This document shows, one piece after another, positions 27,401 through 42,400 of a stretch of 64,000 bases of DNA; position 1 is the stretch's first letter, and each line of letters starts with the position of its first letter. A program made the position numbers and the translations under genes. The notes beneath the pieces were generated by a model. The model searched no databases. It was not told the origin of the DNA and worked only from the letters and a program-made list of their open reading frames with translations. This DNA comes from Vandiemenella viatica (Eukaryota > Arthropoda > Insecta > Orthoptera > Morabidae), in contig JARYHS010009186.1 of assembly GCA_031002005.1 (NCBI GenBank), positions 100,287,992 through 100,351,991 on the forward strand, read 5' to 3'.

Positions 27401-30400
27401 AAGGACCCTTTGAACTGTTTTTGAAAGTATACTGACATAAGTAAGTTTATGTGACAACTGATAGAGTAAGTTGTAAGGACACCGAAAATCAACTTCATTT
27501 GTTGGATAGGAATTAAAAACATACTATTTTTAATAAAATAAAAATGTAAAAGACAGCTGTTAGTAACGTGATCCAAAACACCAATTGGATTGCATGATGT
27601 CAGTTATCAGCTCACGCTGCTTAGCTGCCATGTATTTATGTTTGTTGACGATCTTTCCGTCACTTATATAAAGAGTTTAAGGTTTCTGTGCTGGCTGTAA
27701 AACAATTGCTCTGCTTATACTCGAAAGGGAAGTTGGTTTTATCAAGACAAATAGCTCTAATTTGCCCAGAATTGACGTGATGATGCTGGGAATGTTTTTT
27801 GCATCAAACAGCGATTTCTGCTCAGCAGAATTTTGTAATGTCTAAACGTCCAAGTAAGCATATCTGTTACGTTATACATAATACAATATTATGATAAAGC
27901 ATTAGAATATAAGGTATATTAGAAGTGTATGTGTTAGTGGAGCATTTTACTTGATTCAAATCTGCAATTTTTTATTTTAATCAGGGGGCTACATTTTGAG
28001 TAATTTCAAATATTTAACCGTAGTATCTTTTAAAAGTTGTCTAATATGACCATTTATTTGCAGAAGCATGTGTAATTGTTAATCATTATTGCAATTACTA
28101 TTTAAAAAATTCTTGAGTGATTTCTTCAACTATTTTTTGCTGCACTGGGATAGTTAATGTTAAAACTCTGTTTACATTCATTATATTTTTCTGGCAGTAA
28201 AGTTGTCAATATAAAGCTTTTTCTTTCTATATTAGAGGTTGTAAAAGTTGTTGTATAGATAGAAATTTATTTTGATCATATTTTCTAAGAATGTTGTTAC
28301 CTGCCTTCCTATTCACATCAAAATATTTTTTGGTGAAGCAGGGATTCAACGATAACCGTAGTGCCGCACTTTGGTGATATATTCTTATTTAACTAGACGA
28401 GACAAATCGAAAGTAAGAAATAATTTTTTTTGCTATCTCGCTTAGTTCTCGAGATATACTGTCTCAAAAGTGAGCTGGTTAGGTCAAAATATGGCCTGGA
28501 CCAAAGAATTTTTTTTTCAAAGGACAACTGACTATACATATAACAGATTTTTGACATTTGATATTTTGAGAACTAAGCGAGATATAAAAAAAAATTTCTT
28601 TACTTTCTGTTTGTTTCATGGAGTTACACGAAAATTCATCATCAAATTGTGGTGCCACGGTTATGGTTGTACTTCATGTAATTTTCCATATCGTTTGACA
28701 ACTGTACTAACAAAATATTTCCTCGCATTTGCAATGAGCGGAGTTTTAACGTCTGAAGTTGTAATTTATTTATTGATAAATTTTTAAGTTTTTCATGTAA
28801 GAAAACATTGAGGTACATACCTTATTAAACATAATAAAATATTAAGTAAAAACATAAGTCAAAATAGACTTCACAAAAATATATTGAAGACTTTGTAGGC
28901 AAATACACTAAGTCGCACTGTGGAAGCCATAGCCACTTTTTTAAAATATTTTCCTTGTGTGTAAAGATTATCCCATTTCTTTTCCGAGTAATAACATTTC
29001 TTTTGGTTTATAGTAGACGCCCAGCTACAATACTGACTACTTTCAGAAAATTAATCAAGTACCCCATTGTTTAAACTGTGTCTGTTAAGTGTTTTTGCAA
29101 ATACTTTTTTATCCAGGTATTGCATGGCTAATAATACCTCTTCCATGGTCATGGTCATTACTTAATGGCTATATAACTTACAATTCTTGGAGGCTGTTTG
29201 TAGCAGTGGGATCATTACCTAGTTTCTTGGCAGCCTTATTGATTTACAAATGTACTGAAACACCGAAGTTTCTCATGACAAAGGGGAAGTTAGATGAAGC
29301 ATTAAAAGCATTCAGAATTATGTACAAATGGAACACTAGGAAGGACCCAAGAACATATCCTGTGAGTATTTCTCTTACCTTTAAAAATGACATAAGCATC
29401 TTATTTCAATAAATAATTAGGCGAATGAAACATTTTTTTCTTTCTGTTCATTTTTTGTAAGGTTTATTCTTTGCAGAAATTATAACTATTTCATGCATTT
29501 AGACCATGTATTCTACCACTGAGGCTGAAGACACAATGAGTATAAAAAATGAATTTAATGATCCTGATCTGACAATAAATATTTAAAAGAAAACTGCTTC
29601 TTGAATGTTATTGTGATAACATACAAAAAAATTGGCAACCAAGATCCCAGATGTGTGAATAATCTTGATGAGGACAGCAGCTATCAACAAAATGACACAC
29701 AAGAAATCTTGACTTGCAATAGAAATGAATTCAAGGATTTTCCAGGTCTAACAATGAATTTAATAATTTCAAAATTATTTCTTCTTTTCAACATAATCTC
29801 TTCTGAGAATCATACATTTATTTCAATTGTTTTCCCTGAAGTAGATTTGAGTAAAACCTGCCAGTCCATGTAGCCATGGAATGCTTTCAAGAACGAACAA
29901 AATGTTGGTGATAGACAAAATTCCTTAAATCATACACACAGCATTTCTAGGCAAATTATGAAACTACTCTCCAGGGCATAGAACTTTTTCCTGTTTTCTA
30001 TGCCAGAATTTGGTTGTAATTTCAATTCTTAAATATCCAGCCTGAATTAATCATATTTTTGTGAAGGCATATTGAATAAGAGTAAACCCATTTATAACAT
30101 TTGGACCTTCTTCTACGACAGGAAAGGTGATGTGTATCAGCTAAATTAATGGCAATTTTTATGCTAGGATCTGGTGCTATGCAGACAGCCTTTATATCAC
30201 TGAGTGCCTAAATAATCTCTTAACTGCAAAGACTTCTTAGGTCTTCAGAATATTGTACTGATACAGTATTTCAGCCCTTCTACATGAAAAATCAGCAACT
30301 GATGGATCTGTAAAATGATATGAGTTATGTTATTCACAATATAAATAAGAAAAGAAAGGGAAATTAACCCACCACATACCAAAGTGGACGGATGCGATGA

Positions 30401-33400
30401 GAGAACACTAATGCTGACAAACAAACAACACAATATTTCGGCATATGCCTTGCTCACAAATAGAAAAAACGGGCCATTAGGCTCGGAACGTGTGTGCACA
30501 CCGAACGTTACCTAATGACTAACCGTGTTGTGGTGGGGGGGGGGGGGGACGGATAAGGAGTAGACTATCGATATCGGTATACAATGTCTGAGATAATATA
30601 TATTTTGGCAGGCGATGGTAAAATGAGCAAATGTAGTAATGGTACGGTATAAACATAGCAAAAAAAAAGGTAGTGATGGGTTAATTGGAATTTAATGGTG
30701 GTTAAGTCCAGGTGGGTGTCTTGTATCCAGGATATTCTGGTACGCTAGTTCCCATCTCCGGAGTTCTGTTGCAGTGGTGCTGTCAGGGAAAACTCTGACT
30801 GCTCTCACAGTGAAACAGTCATTGAGGTTGTTGGAATCATGGCTATTGGCATGTTCTGGTACTGGAAGGTACAGGTTACGAGTATGGACTGTTTGTCTGT
30901 GGCCATTCATTCTAACAGAGAGTTGCTGTGTGGTGAGGCCTATGTAAGAACTGGTGCAAAAGCGGCAAGTTAGTTGGTATATCAGATGAGTGGTTGAACA
31001 GGTGGCATGTCCAATAATGGGGAAAGTTTCTCCTGTGGTGGGGTTGGAATATGTAGTGGTGGGTGGAAGCATGCTGCAGGTTTATCCTTGTAATAGACCC
31101 CGCTGTAAAACCTGCAGCATGCTTCCACCCACCACTACATATTCCAACCCCACCACAGGAGAAACTTTCCCCATTATTGGACATGCCACCTGTTCAACCA
31201 CTCATCTGATATACCAACTAACTTGCCGCTTTTGCACCAGTTCTTACATAGGCCTCACCACACAGCAACTCTCTGTTAGAATGAATGGCCACAGACAAAC
31301 AGTCCATACTCGTAACCTGTACCTTCCAGTACCAGAACATGCCAATAGCCATGATTCCAACAACCTCAATGACTGTTTCACTGTGAGAGCAGTCAGAGTT
31401 TTCCCTGACAGCACCACTGCAGCAGAACTCCGGAGATGGGAACTAGTGTACCAGAATATCCTGGATACAAGACACCCACCTGGACTTAACCACCGTTAAA
31501 TTCCAATTAACCCATCACTACCTTTTTTTTTTTTGCTATGTTTATACCGTACCATTACTACATTTGCTCATTTTACCATCGCCTGCCAAAATATTAAATA
31601 TATTATCTCAGACATTGTATACCGATATCGATAGTCTACTCCTTATCCGCCCCCCCCCCCCCCTCACCACAACACGGTTAGTCATTAGGTAACGTTCGGT
31701 GTGCACACACGTTCCGAGCCTAATGGCCCGTTTTTTCTATTTGTGAGCAAGGCATATGCCGAAATATTGTGTTGTTTGTTTGTCAGCATTAGTGTTCTCT
31801 CATCACAACCGTCCGCTTTGGTATGTGGTGGGTTAATTTCCCTTTCTTTTCTTATTTATATCACCTAGAAGCCGCTTCCATTTTCCTTAGTTGCATCGTT
31901 ATTCACAATATACTAATATTCACTGTTATTTTAACAGCTGTTGACAGTGGTGGAGCAAATAATGTGATAAATGCATTTAGTTTTTAATTAATCATACAAA
32001 AGAAACAAGAAGAAATCACAAGAAAATATATGATCTGCAGCAGAATTCCTTCAATATCTTTCTGTTCATTGCCTTTCAGTTAGTTATATTCAAAAAGAAA
32101 AGAAGAAAAATGTTCCCACTTTTAAAAGTTTTCAACAGATTAAAACCCCATAAAATAAAAAATTAAAACAAAAGCAGTTACACTTTAAGTCAAGTATTTT
32201 TATAAACAAAACTACTATTTAATCATTTGTATTGAAGTAAATAAATGCTTGAAAATTTCTCGGACATACAGCCGATCCATTGACCATTGTTCAATGAATT
32301 TTCGATAGTGTAACATGCCAGTATCTACTTCTGGGAATGTCTGGGAATATTTATATCTGTTGTAATCAGAATATCATAAGCTCTGAACACTAAAGACAAA
32401 AAGAAGCAATGTTATTTTCAATAACTTAAAAATCCTACATGAGGATACTTAAGCTACTGAAATCTGTATCTGTTAAAGAAAATAATTATAAAAGTAAAAA
32501 CATATGCCACATCAAATGTTACTCATAAAAATGTTGACAGCAAGAGTTAAATAACTTTTCCCCTACCTGTATCAAACAGAATTAAATAGATGATTAAAAA
32601 TCGGATGACAAGATCCTACCTGGGAAAAATAGGATAAAATCAATTTTCTTCATGTAGGTATAACAAATGATTGTTCATTGGTTTCTTGCAAGATGTGAAT
32701 CTATATAATTAAAGGTTGTCTTCGAACCCATGTAATTTTGTGTTTATTTATTACATCTGTTCATCGCCGGGCTATCTATCAAGTTTGTTTGGATTTCTTA
32801 ATTTATGCTTTCATAAACATAATGATGAATATGATGTTACTATTTTGATGGGTGCTTAATTTGAATCTCATAATCAAGTGAAATATTTCCATGGAAAAAA
32901 CTAAGTGATCTGAACACAATTGTTCTTTTCTTCAGGAAATTATTTATTAAAGTAAAAAATATGAGAAAATTAAAAGTTAGTCATTTTTTTCATGTATACA
33001 AAAAGGTGAAACAACTCAAAGAAGAGTTATTACATCAGCCCGATATTCTGGCAAATTCTTCATGTGCATCTCCAGAGATAACTTATGGATGGAATGAAGC
33101 AAAACGAATGTTCTTCAGACCACTGAGATCACGTTCCATGATGATATTCTTAATTCAGTTTGCCACATTGTTTGGGTATGTAGAAGAAATTTTCTTCATT
33201 TACTTAAGAGAGTGATAAGAGAATGTACCAGGAAAATTAGAGAATTGGGATGTCAAACCTTCTATGGAGACAATTTAATAAATTCAGCTGAACAAGATAC
33301 AACTAATTGATAGTCTTTAGATTTATGTTATTATCAAGATATGTGGTATTACTAAGATAATAAATTAGGATTTTTATGGGATTATTTCTTAATGTTTGTA

Positions 33401-36400
33401 AACTAGTTGTTAAGCCTAAATATTTTTTTAATCAGACTCAGTTTCTGAATGACATATCTCAGATGATTGGATTGGTGATGGAGGGTGGGGGTACCAATAA
33501 GTAAATGTAACAACAATAATGACTACCTGGTGGTGGATGGCAGGATGCAGTTGTGAGGCAAAGATGTTCACTGGGGTTTGTGCAAAACCTTCAGTCTCAA
33601 CTGCAACCATGATCGTGCCTTGGATAACTTTAGTTCATGCTTTGAAATATCAACCTGGTTGCAACCTAGCTTGATTATACCCTAAACTAGGAAAGGTAAT
33701 AGATAGCAAAAGACACAAGTCTGTGCTGGTAGATAATCACTATATGCTTCAATTTTAAACAAAGTCACAAAACTAAATTTGCATCGGAAATGTCTCTAAA
33801 ATTGTAGTTTCGATTAACTGTTCGAGCCAGACCAAACCCCATTGTTCAAAATACTACTAACTGATATATGAATGCAGATAAAATTTCATCACCTGCACTT
33901 AACACTCAACTTGTCTGCAGACGACTGATACTTAAGTTACACCACCGTACCACATGGCGTAAAATTCTACCTCAGAGCTATAAAGTCATGCCCTAACTGT
34001 TTTCAATAGACCGGATGCATCTACATCATGCCACACAGTCACATAGTAGTGCTCTAACTGAATCTGGAAGACTGGGGTGCATCTAAATTGCACCAAAACG
34101 GCACACCATGGAGCATCGTGTTCACTTAAAATGTTAGCAATAGACTGACTGACTGAGGATTTCTACATCACGACACAAAGTAACATAGTCACTCTTCAAC
34201 TGGGAGAAGGGAAGCTGATGGCTGCTAGATATAGATACACCTGTGAGAATGTGAAGTCTTCCTGGTTCTCACAGAAGTAGTCTGACTAACTGACCAAATG
34301 TCTGATCTCATGCTTGTAAATTTGCATTATCTTTTTGACCTTTCTATCACTCTGAAATTTTTAGAGTAGCTATATCATCTAAAAGTATCAATTTTAATCC
34401 TTATAAAAAATTTCATAGCTTCAATAGTGTGCCCATAAAAAAAATATTCTGTGATTCCCAAAACTTGTTAGTAACTTTTACAATTTTACAGCTACAAAGC
34501 TGTAATAACTTTTATTTTACTTCTAATAAAATTATCACTCATTTGATATCAAGCAAGGCATATTGACTATTTTTTAAAAGGTTTAATAAAATTTGTCAAC
34601 CAAAAACAGAATCTAAAAAATTAATATTTCCTAAGCTATTAAAGCTATCAATCTAAAAGTGTTTTAAACAATTCTACGTGTTCAAAAATGCCTACTGAGT
34701 GATTTTAAAGTTGCTACCTGTTTTCCCTGATTTATTATTAAATTGTGAAGTACCATTACAGAATGATGAATGCTTGAGGATGATGCAACAGAAATACTCG
34801 CTTGCTCAAATGCTTTCTCAAAACTATAAAAATCTGATTTCTAGCTTGAATTAACTTAGTAACCTTTAAAAATGATAATCAATGCTATTTTATTTAACTC
34901 GCGATTCTGAGAACAAATTTTTCTATGCAGTTACAACATTTTTAGGTTACTGTACATAGTGTAGGATCCAGAGAGCAGTGTCATTATTGTTTGTAACTAT
35001 GGTCTATTACATTATCCCTGATTACTACAGATGCTCAGTAGTGGATAGGGTGTTGAGAATGAGAAGGGTATTAAAAGGAATGAAGACTAACAGAATTTTA
35101 GTGAGTTTGTCCTGAAAACTCTTCACAGCCCAATGACACCAAATCTTTATGAAGTATTCTAAAAATATGCAAACGGTGTAAAGCTTTTTTACAATCAAGA
35201 ATTTATCTCAATTGTAAATATCACAATATGCCAGCCAAGTTGTCAATTGAAGCACTGTCTATCCTTTTCTTGAAGTGATTTGAGTCATTTTTGTACCTTA
35301 ATACATTATGCCTGACAAAAGAAGTGAAACACCCAGAAGGAATGGAGGAAATGAAATTAAACTTCTTGAGTTGAGAAAGAATGTAAAGTTATTTCAGTTA
35401 TTACAAAATCAAATCAAATTTACAAAGAACTTGGCAGCATGAGCCCACTTATCAGTATAATGTTGCATCCACTGTGGCCTGTATACATGCACTGATTTGT
35501 TTGGGAAGAGTGTCATAATGCTGTTTTTTTCCTCTTCTGAATCAAGTTGGCCTAGATATCAACATTGGGATGGAGTTGATGTCCAAACTGGTCCCACACA
35601 TATCTTATCTGTAACAGATCTGTGGATTTCGCTGGCCACAAAAGTAGCTCGACATCACAATGACAGTTTATAGAAACATGTGCCATATGTCGACAAACAT
35701 TGTCCTGTAGAAAAATGGTACCATGATACTGCTGCATGAGAGGTAATAGATTAGTTTGCAGGATGTCCATTCCAATCTATGCTGTTCCATCGATTTACCT
35801 TTATCACTAACAGCCAAAAACTGAAGTCATACCCTATTGCTGCCCACACCATGCCATCAGGATTAACATCTCTAAAACATTTGAAGAATGTGACCTCTCC
35901 CCAGTCACTGCCATACTCACCAAGAATGTTCATCCAAGCTAGTGCAGAACTATGATCAATCACTGAGAACAATGCATCAACATTCAACAGCAGACGATGC
36001 TTCCCTGTCACAGTACCTTTCAAAACACAACTGTTTGTGTTGTTTGCTTTAATGGCAATGCATGGAAATGTAATTACCTTGTCCGCTAGTCTCTGGTCAA
36101 TGGTGCAGGTTGATTTGGAATGTTGTAGGGATGCAATTGCTTGTTATCAGATTGCAGGCACAGATATGAAGGAATTAAAATGTTCTTGATGCACAATATG
36201 GTGTTCATCCCTTGTGGTGGAACATTGGTGACAAGTCTGCCTACCTCATAATCCCATGTAGACCAACATTGGACCACTGTCATATCTGAATGTCCCCCAA
36301 ATTTGGATGTTACACAATTTACCAGCCGGCCAAATAGAGACCCACAATTAGGCACTTTTCAACCTGTTTCAGCTGCTGATAAAACTATCTCAAATGAGTT

Positions 36401-39400
36401 TGCAGTATCTCTGTGTCTTTAACAGTGATCACTCAACATCTAATGCCATTCATGCTCTTTATATACCCTCCAGGCCTGCTACAGAGAATTGCAACTCTAG
36501 TCATGTTTCATTCCTGTTCTTACTTTAGAGCTTATTCATATAAAAATTTAACCAATTTTGTCATTCACTCACCAATAATTATCTAAAATCTAAGGTACTT
36601 TCTGTACATATAGAAAAGTCAAATTTAACCACAGATAAGGTTTTACCTTCAAATAAAAAGAAAAATTAAAATTGGTGAATTTACATGTAAATACATGGAA
36701 ATTCATGGAAATTCACCTCATTTACTACAAACATGAAATTGCTTTCCACCCTAAAATCTTTGTCCACCATAGATTTTCATTATAAATGTAGCTTAGTAAT
36801 TAATTCCCACCCCCCTCCCTCCAGGATTCCTTAAGCTCACAACCACTCCCTTGCAGGGTTCACAAGGTTAGATTTCTGCAATTCCATTACAACTTTCGGC
36901 AGTAAAAGGAAGGGTATATGATAAGTGCCACACTGTAGCCAGTTTTTTCCCATGGATTAAACCTGGGCATAGAGTTTTCCAGACATTAAGCTTTGAGTAA
37001 AAATCTTTGGCTTCACTACAGATTGAACCATGGTCATCTGGGTTGCAGCCAGACGCTTTTAACACCTGAGCTGCATGAGCAAACATTAAGCTTAACTGAA
37101 GTGGTAAATTTTAATTCATTCTTTTCTACTTTACTTCCCATGGTCTTTGAAATAGTACATTTGGTACTCATATTAGTTTCACTCCCAAGCAATAAGAAAA
37201 GTCCAGTATCAGTGACTTTTGCCATATTTATCATATGGTAATTCCTAACAAGAGACATTGCAGATCATATTGGTATATTAATCACTTTGTTCTAGATGAC
37301 TCTATATGCTCAAATTTTTGTTGTGCATAGAGATTAGCAAACTTGGCATACTGAATTTTATTTTTCCCTGCCATTACTTTGGAACTTTTTGGTACATTGT
37401 CTACCAGAAAATGGCAGTAATGCAGGCACACACACACCCAGAACAAATTGGACATGAGCCCATTGTTTGAAATAAGCATGTGCATTGTCAAGGGAAGAAT
37501 TCATTCTTTGAAAATGTAGGAAACTCAGATAGCAGACAGTTGTTATAATGTGCCACAAAAAAACTTTTTTTTTTTTTGCTTTATGCCTCATTGAGATTAA
37601 GGTCATTACAGGCGGGATGGGAGTGGGGACAAGAAACAGGAAGAAATTTGACCATGGCCTTATGAAGGAAGCAACTCGGCATTTGCCTGAAGTGATTTGT
37701 GGAAACTATGGAAAACCCAAATCTGCTTGTCCAGATGGGGATTGGAACCAGTGTCCTCCCAAATATGAGGCCAGAAATATAACCATTCAGCCACCATGCT
37801 CAGTCCCAGGAAAGAAAGAAGACAGAGAATAAGCTAGAAATCTACAAAAATTCAACCTAAACTCCTCTAGGTGTGCAATTATTTTCTTTTTGACATCAAG
37901 TCTTATAGATAGTGTGATTATTGGATCTCCTCCTTCATTGTAAAAGCATATATGTTTTGGACCAGATACCAATATATATCTTGAACTGCCTTCCCATTTC
38001 TTCCAGTAAGTATAAGATATTACTGTGCTTGGACACATGGTTAAGAATTTTCAACAAAATAAAAAAATCCTAAAAACAGATTTCATATCAGAGGTGGAAA
38101 AAGAGCATCCCTTACAGTTCATTGATGTTCTTGTATATTTAAAACCTTCAAGAAATTGTGGCAATGTGCCTGTTGAAAACCAAATGAAATATATTTAAAT
38201 GATCTAGGTTATAATAACATCATCCAGAAATCAAGGTTTCTAAAAACATTAATCCATAGATTGAAGACTATCATGATGTTCAGCATTATCAGTCATAGTT
38301 AGCACACACAAAAGATGTTTTTTAATCCACAAAAATCGTGAAAACAATATTGCCCTAGCCCAGCATGAATTAAACATTAATCATAACCAAGCCACCAAAC
38401 TGAAAAGTGAATAATTTGCCATTTTAAGATGCAGAATGTACTAAAATTGCCATTTTGTAGACAAATACAATGTGGAGGGAATCCTAAAAATGCTTTGCCT
38501 CGCATATACTGGAAAAACTGTCAAAATAGTTGTGAAAAGTTGTGTAGGAAATGGAATATTTCTTTACCTCACAAATCTAGTAAAATTGGCTTCTATAGAA
38601 CATGATGCTGGAGCACAAATTGAGAGTTAAGGTAACAAGAATCTTAACCAACAGTATTACTTTTTGTGAAAGGAACTGGAGATAAATAATTTTAATAAAT
38701 ACAGTGCATTGCAGCTAAATAACCATTGCACCACTTTTCTGATGATTATAGAAGATTCCTAGAAAAGGTAGAAGTTTATTTGTCCACAAGATGCAAAAAA
38801 TAAATAACATCCTAACTGAAAACTTCTCAGGCTCAACCGTAGCTGTGATGTCAGTTGTTCTAGATCACAATTAAATTAAATTTTCATAAAGTCTCGGGAC
38901 ATATACTTATTGTTATTAGGGAGTAATTTCACCATATTTACAAGATTTTACTTAATTTGTAGTTTCCCACTTGTGTCACTCTCTATAGTGGAGGCTGAGA
39001 CCTTTCCAGACAATACAGTAAGCACTTAGTTTAGCTACTAAATTAAAGGAGAAATTTAAAAACAAAAATTATCCTGAAATACTTGTTACCCAAAGTAAAT
39101 TGCAACCAGTTAACACAATTAATGTTGTATGAAAACCAATTTATTATGCAAATTTGTGTGTTGATTTTTAATTAAAGTTTTCTTTAGAAACGAGAAAAAC
39201 ACTATTTAATTATATTTTGTTATACACTGAAGTGCCAAAAGTAAACATATATTGACTAATATCATGTGGGATGCACCATTTTCCTGGCAAAGAAATATGG
39301 TGATTTGAAAAGTACTCAGAATGGGATGGATAGAAATGACCTCAATGAAAAATTTTATTTTTCACTGTAGTTTCTCTGTATACTATTGCACTTAGCCCAG

Positions 39401-42400
39401 AGATGTTCCAATACTTTGATCCTATTTAGAAAATTAGATTCCTCTGGCCCTGCAAAATAACTGTAAACTTTGGTTGTCAGTTCATCATTTGAAGAGAAAT
39501 TGAGCTTGAGGAAGTGATGAAAGTTTGATGGAACCAAATCAGGTGAATTAAGTTGGCATGTCAACAGTTAGTATCTTAGTTCATGTCTTTTTGCAATGGC
39601 AATGACACTTGTGTGAGAGCGAGCATTGTCTTGGTGAAAGGAGATATTCTTCCTTGCCAAACTTGTCTTTATTTCACATATTGTTTACTGTAGTTGGTGC
39701 AGGAGGTTAGCATTGTATTGTCCCACAATTTTTTGACAGGTTGGAAAATAATCTACCGATAGAAGCTCTTTAGCATTCCAAAAAACTGACACTATGATCT
39801 TTCCGGCCGACCGTATTGCCTTTGCTTTCTTTGGTGGTGGTGAATCAACATGTTACCACTGCTTTGACTGTTGTTTCATCTATGGGGTACAGTAGTGGAT
39901 CCAAGTTTCACCTGTGGTTACAAACCGGCATAGAAACGTTATTCATCTCTCTGAAAACAGGTCACACATAGTTCAGACATTTCAACTATGATGCATTTAT
40001 GATCCAGTATTAAGAGTCGCAGTACACACCTAGCACATAATTTTCTCACCTCCAATTATACGGTTAAAATGTGATATGTCCATTTAGAAGATATCCCTTG
40101 AGCATCAACAATTTCTCACAGTTTCAGTCGGTGATCCTCCATGGCCATTTTAGGCAGTTTTGCAATAATTTCTGGGTTAATGGCACATCTTCTCTGACCA
40201 ATACATAGATTATCATCTAAGCTGTTCCGATCAAGTTTAATTTTATTTGTTCACTTGGAAACAGTTGAACATGAAGGAGCAAAGCCCTCAGTGTGTTCTG
40301 AAAATCAGCATGAGTTTCCTTTGCCTTTATATCTTTTATTATGAAGCACTCAAGCACTGCTTAAATCTTGATTTTGTTTTTCCATCTTCACAAATCATTA
40401 CATGGGAACAACAACAAAGAGATATCCATGCCACATATCTCTACTCAGAGCACTGATGTGGTGTCACGTGTTTACTCCTAAATGATGGCCTATTATTATG
40501 TGGGAACCTGATTGTGTTAGTGCTGACATCTGGTGGTGATTCTGAGAACTTTCCAAACAACCCTTATAATGCAAACCCGATGTGACATTGGCTTATCAAG
40601 TTTTTTTGAAATCCCCTGAAGAAATATTCAGCCAAGCTTACTCTCCTGCTTATATATATTATCAGTACTGCCTGTAACCAAGTCTATATATATTCAAACC
40701 ATCATCCACACTTGACCATCCACCTCTTCCCCAGAACCATTTCCTCCAAATTTTCCAGGATTTCCTGACCACTAGTTAGCTGTCTCCCACTTTCTTTAAA
40801 TCTTTAGCAAACACCAGTAATCTTAGCCCAGCTGAAACCCACACCAAGAAACAACTCTCTAGCAATCCAGATCTCATCATCCTTCCAGCTGACAAAGGCT
40901 CAACCACTGTAGTCATGAACAGGAGTGACTATGTGCCTGAAGCACTAGTCAGTTATCAGACACCAGCACTTACTGCCACCTATCGGAAGAACCACCTCCT
41001 GCTGTCAACAGGAAAATACAGGAATATATACAGTTTAGTGGGCTTCTCCAAGGTCTCACCTCACAATCCATTTCACTTCTTACTCTCCAAAACCCATGAA
41101 TACCTACCCTACCCAAAATCCATAAACCTGGAATCTAGGTTGCCCAATTGTTGCAGCTTGTGGATCACCAACTGAGCACCTCTCTACCTTGGTTGACCAG
41201 TAATTACAACCCATAGTTAGTAAGCTCCCTTCTCATATAAAGAAAACCCATCATTTTCTCATCTAGCTTTCTACCATACCAACCCCTCTTCCTTCCAATT
41301 CCATACCGGTTACCATTGATGTCACGTTCTAGTACACAAACATTCCACACTGGCATGGCCTCAGGGCCATGGAACATTTTCTTGACCAGCACCCTCCCAA
41401 AAGCCCTCCAATGACATCCTTCCTCATCAAATTGGTCCACCTGATTCTCAATAACAACTGCTTCTCCTTCAAAGGCAACATCTATCACCAAACCTGTTGC
41501 ACTACCTTGGGAACCCGCATGGCCCCCTCTTATGCTAATCTGTTCATGGGCCATCTGGAATAGACAGTTCTGGAAGTTCTTCCCAAACCCCACATTTGGG
41601 TTTGATTCATTGATGAAATCTTTAAGATTTTGATGACTTGGAATCATGGAGAAAACAAACTGCTTAATTTCCTGAACCATCTCAATACCTTTAGCATGCT
41701 GAAATTCACTTGTACCTACTCCCACACCCAGGCAACATTCTTGGATGTGGATTTATCCTTCTTCAATGGCTACCTCAACTCTTCAGTTCACATCAAACTT
41801 ATCAACCTTCAACAGTATCTCCATTTTGACAGTTGCCACCTGTACCATAACAAACATTCCCTTCCCTACAATCTTGGAATTCATGATAGTTGCATTTTCT
41901 CCAATCTACATTCCCTCATGGATTATTCAAACAGTATTTCAGAAGCATTGATATCTCTCAAGTACCCTCCAGCTTCAGTGAACAAACAGCTTTCAAGGGC
42001 AATATTACAACCTACTCAGCCTGTCAATCATCACAAAGCCACAAAAACCAACCACAATCCAGTCTTGGTCACACAATACTACCCAGGCCTCGAATCAATT
42101 AACAGAATCCTCCAGCAGGGCTATGATTTCCTTCAAACCTGCCCTGAAATTAGATCCATTCTTCCTAAAATCTTCCCTGCCCCTCCTAAAACTTGTTTAA
42201 GTAGACCTCCTAACCTCAGCAAACTTCTAGTCCACAAAACATCCCAACAGTTAGCTCCAAGGTTTTTTCCCATGAAATAGTCCCCACTGCAAGATGTGAC
42301 AAAATACACCATGCCTCCACCACTCTTGCCAACCCCATCACAGGGGAAAACTTCCCTATCATAGGACATGCCACCTGTGAAGCCTCCCATGCAATTTATG

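Larger units (their letters stand above)
30342..31897. mobile_element. Palindromic pair of Penelope-like element ends
   Basis: Left arm 30342-31083 and right arm 31108-31861 are near-identical inverted copies around a 24-bp spacer. GTTATTCACAATA flanks the whole unit at 30329-30341 and 31898-31910, a 13-bp target duplication. The right copy has about 36 extra bases at its 3' end. High arm identity means a recent insertion. Confidence 0.88.

Noticed and set aside
30990..31499. A 169-codon plus frame crossing the palindrome centre
   Set aside because: Its first third is antisense to the left PLE arm; only the part from about 31095 is real nuclease sequence.
41204..41725. A 173-codon minus-strand frame
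   Set aside because: Antisense to the degenerate PLE reverse transcriptase; the plus strand holds the recognisable motifs.
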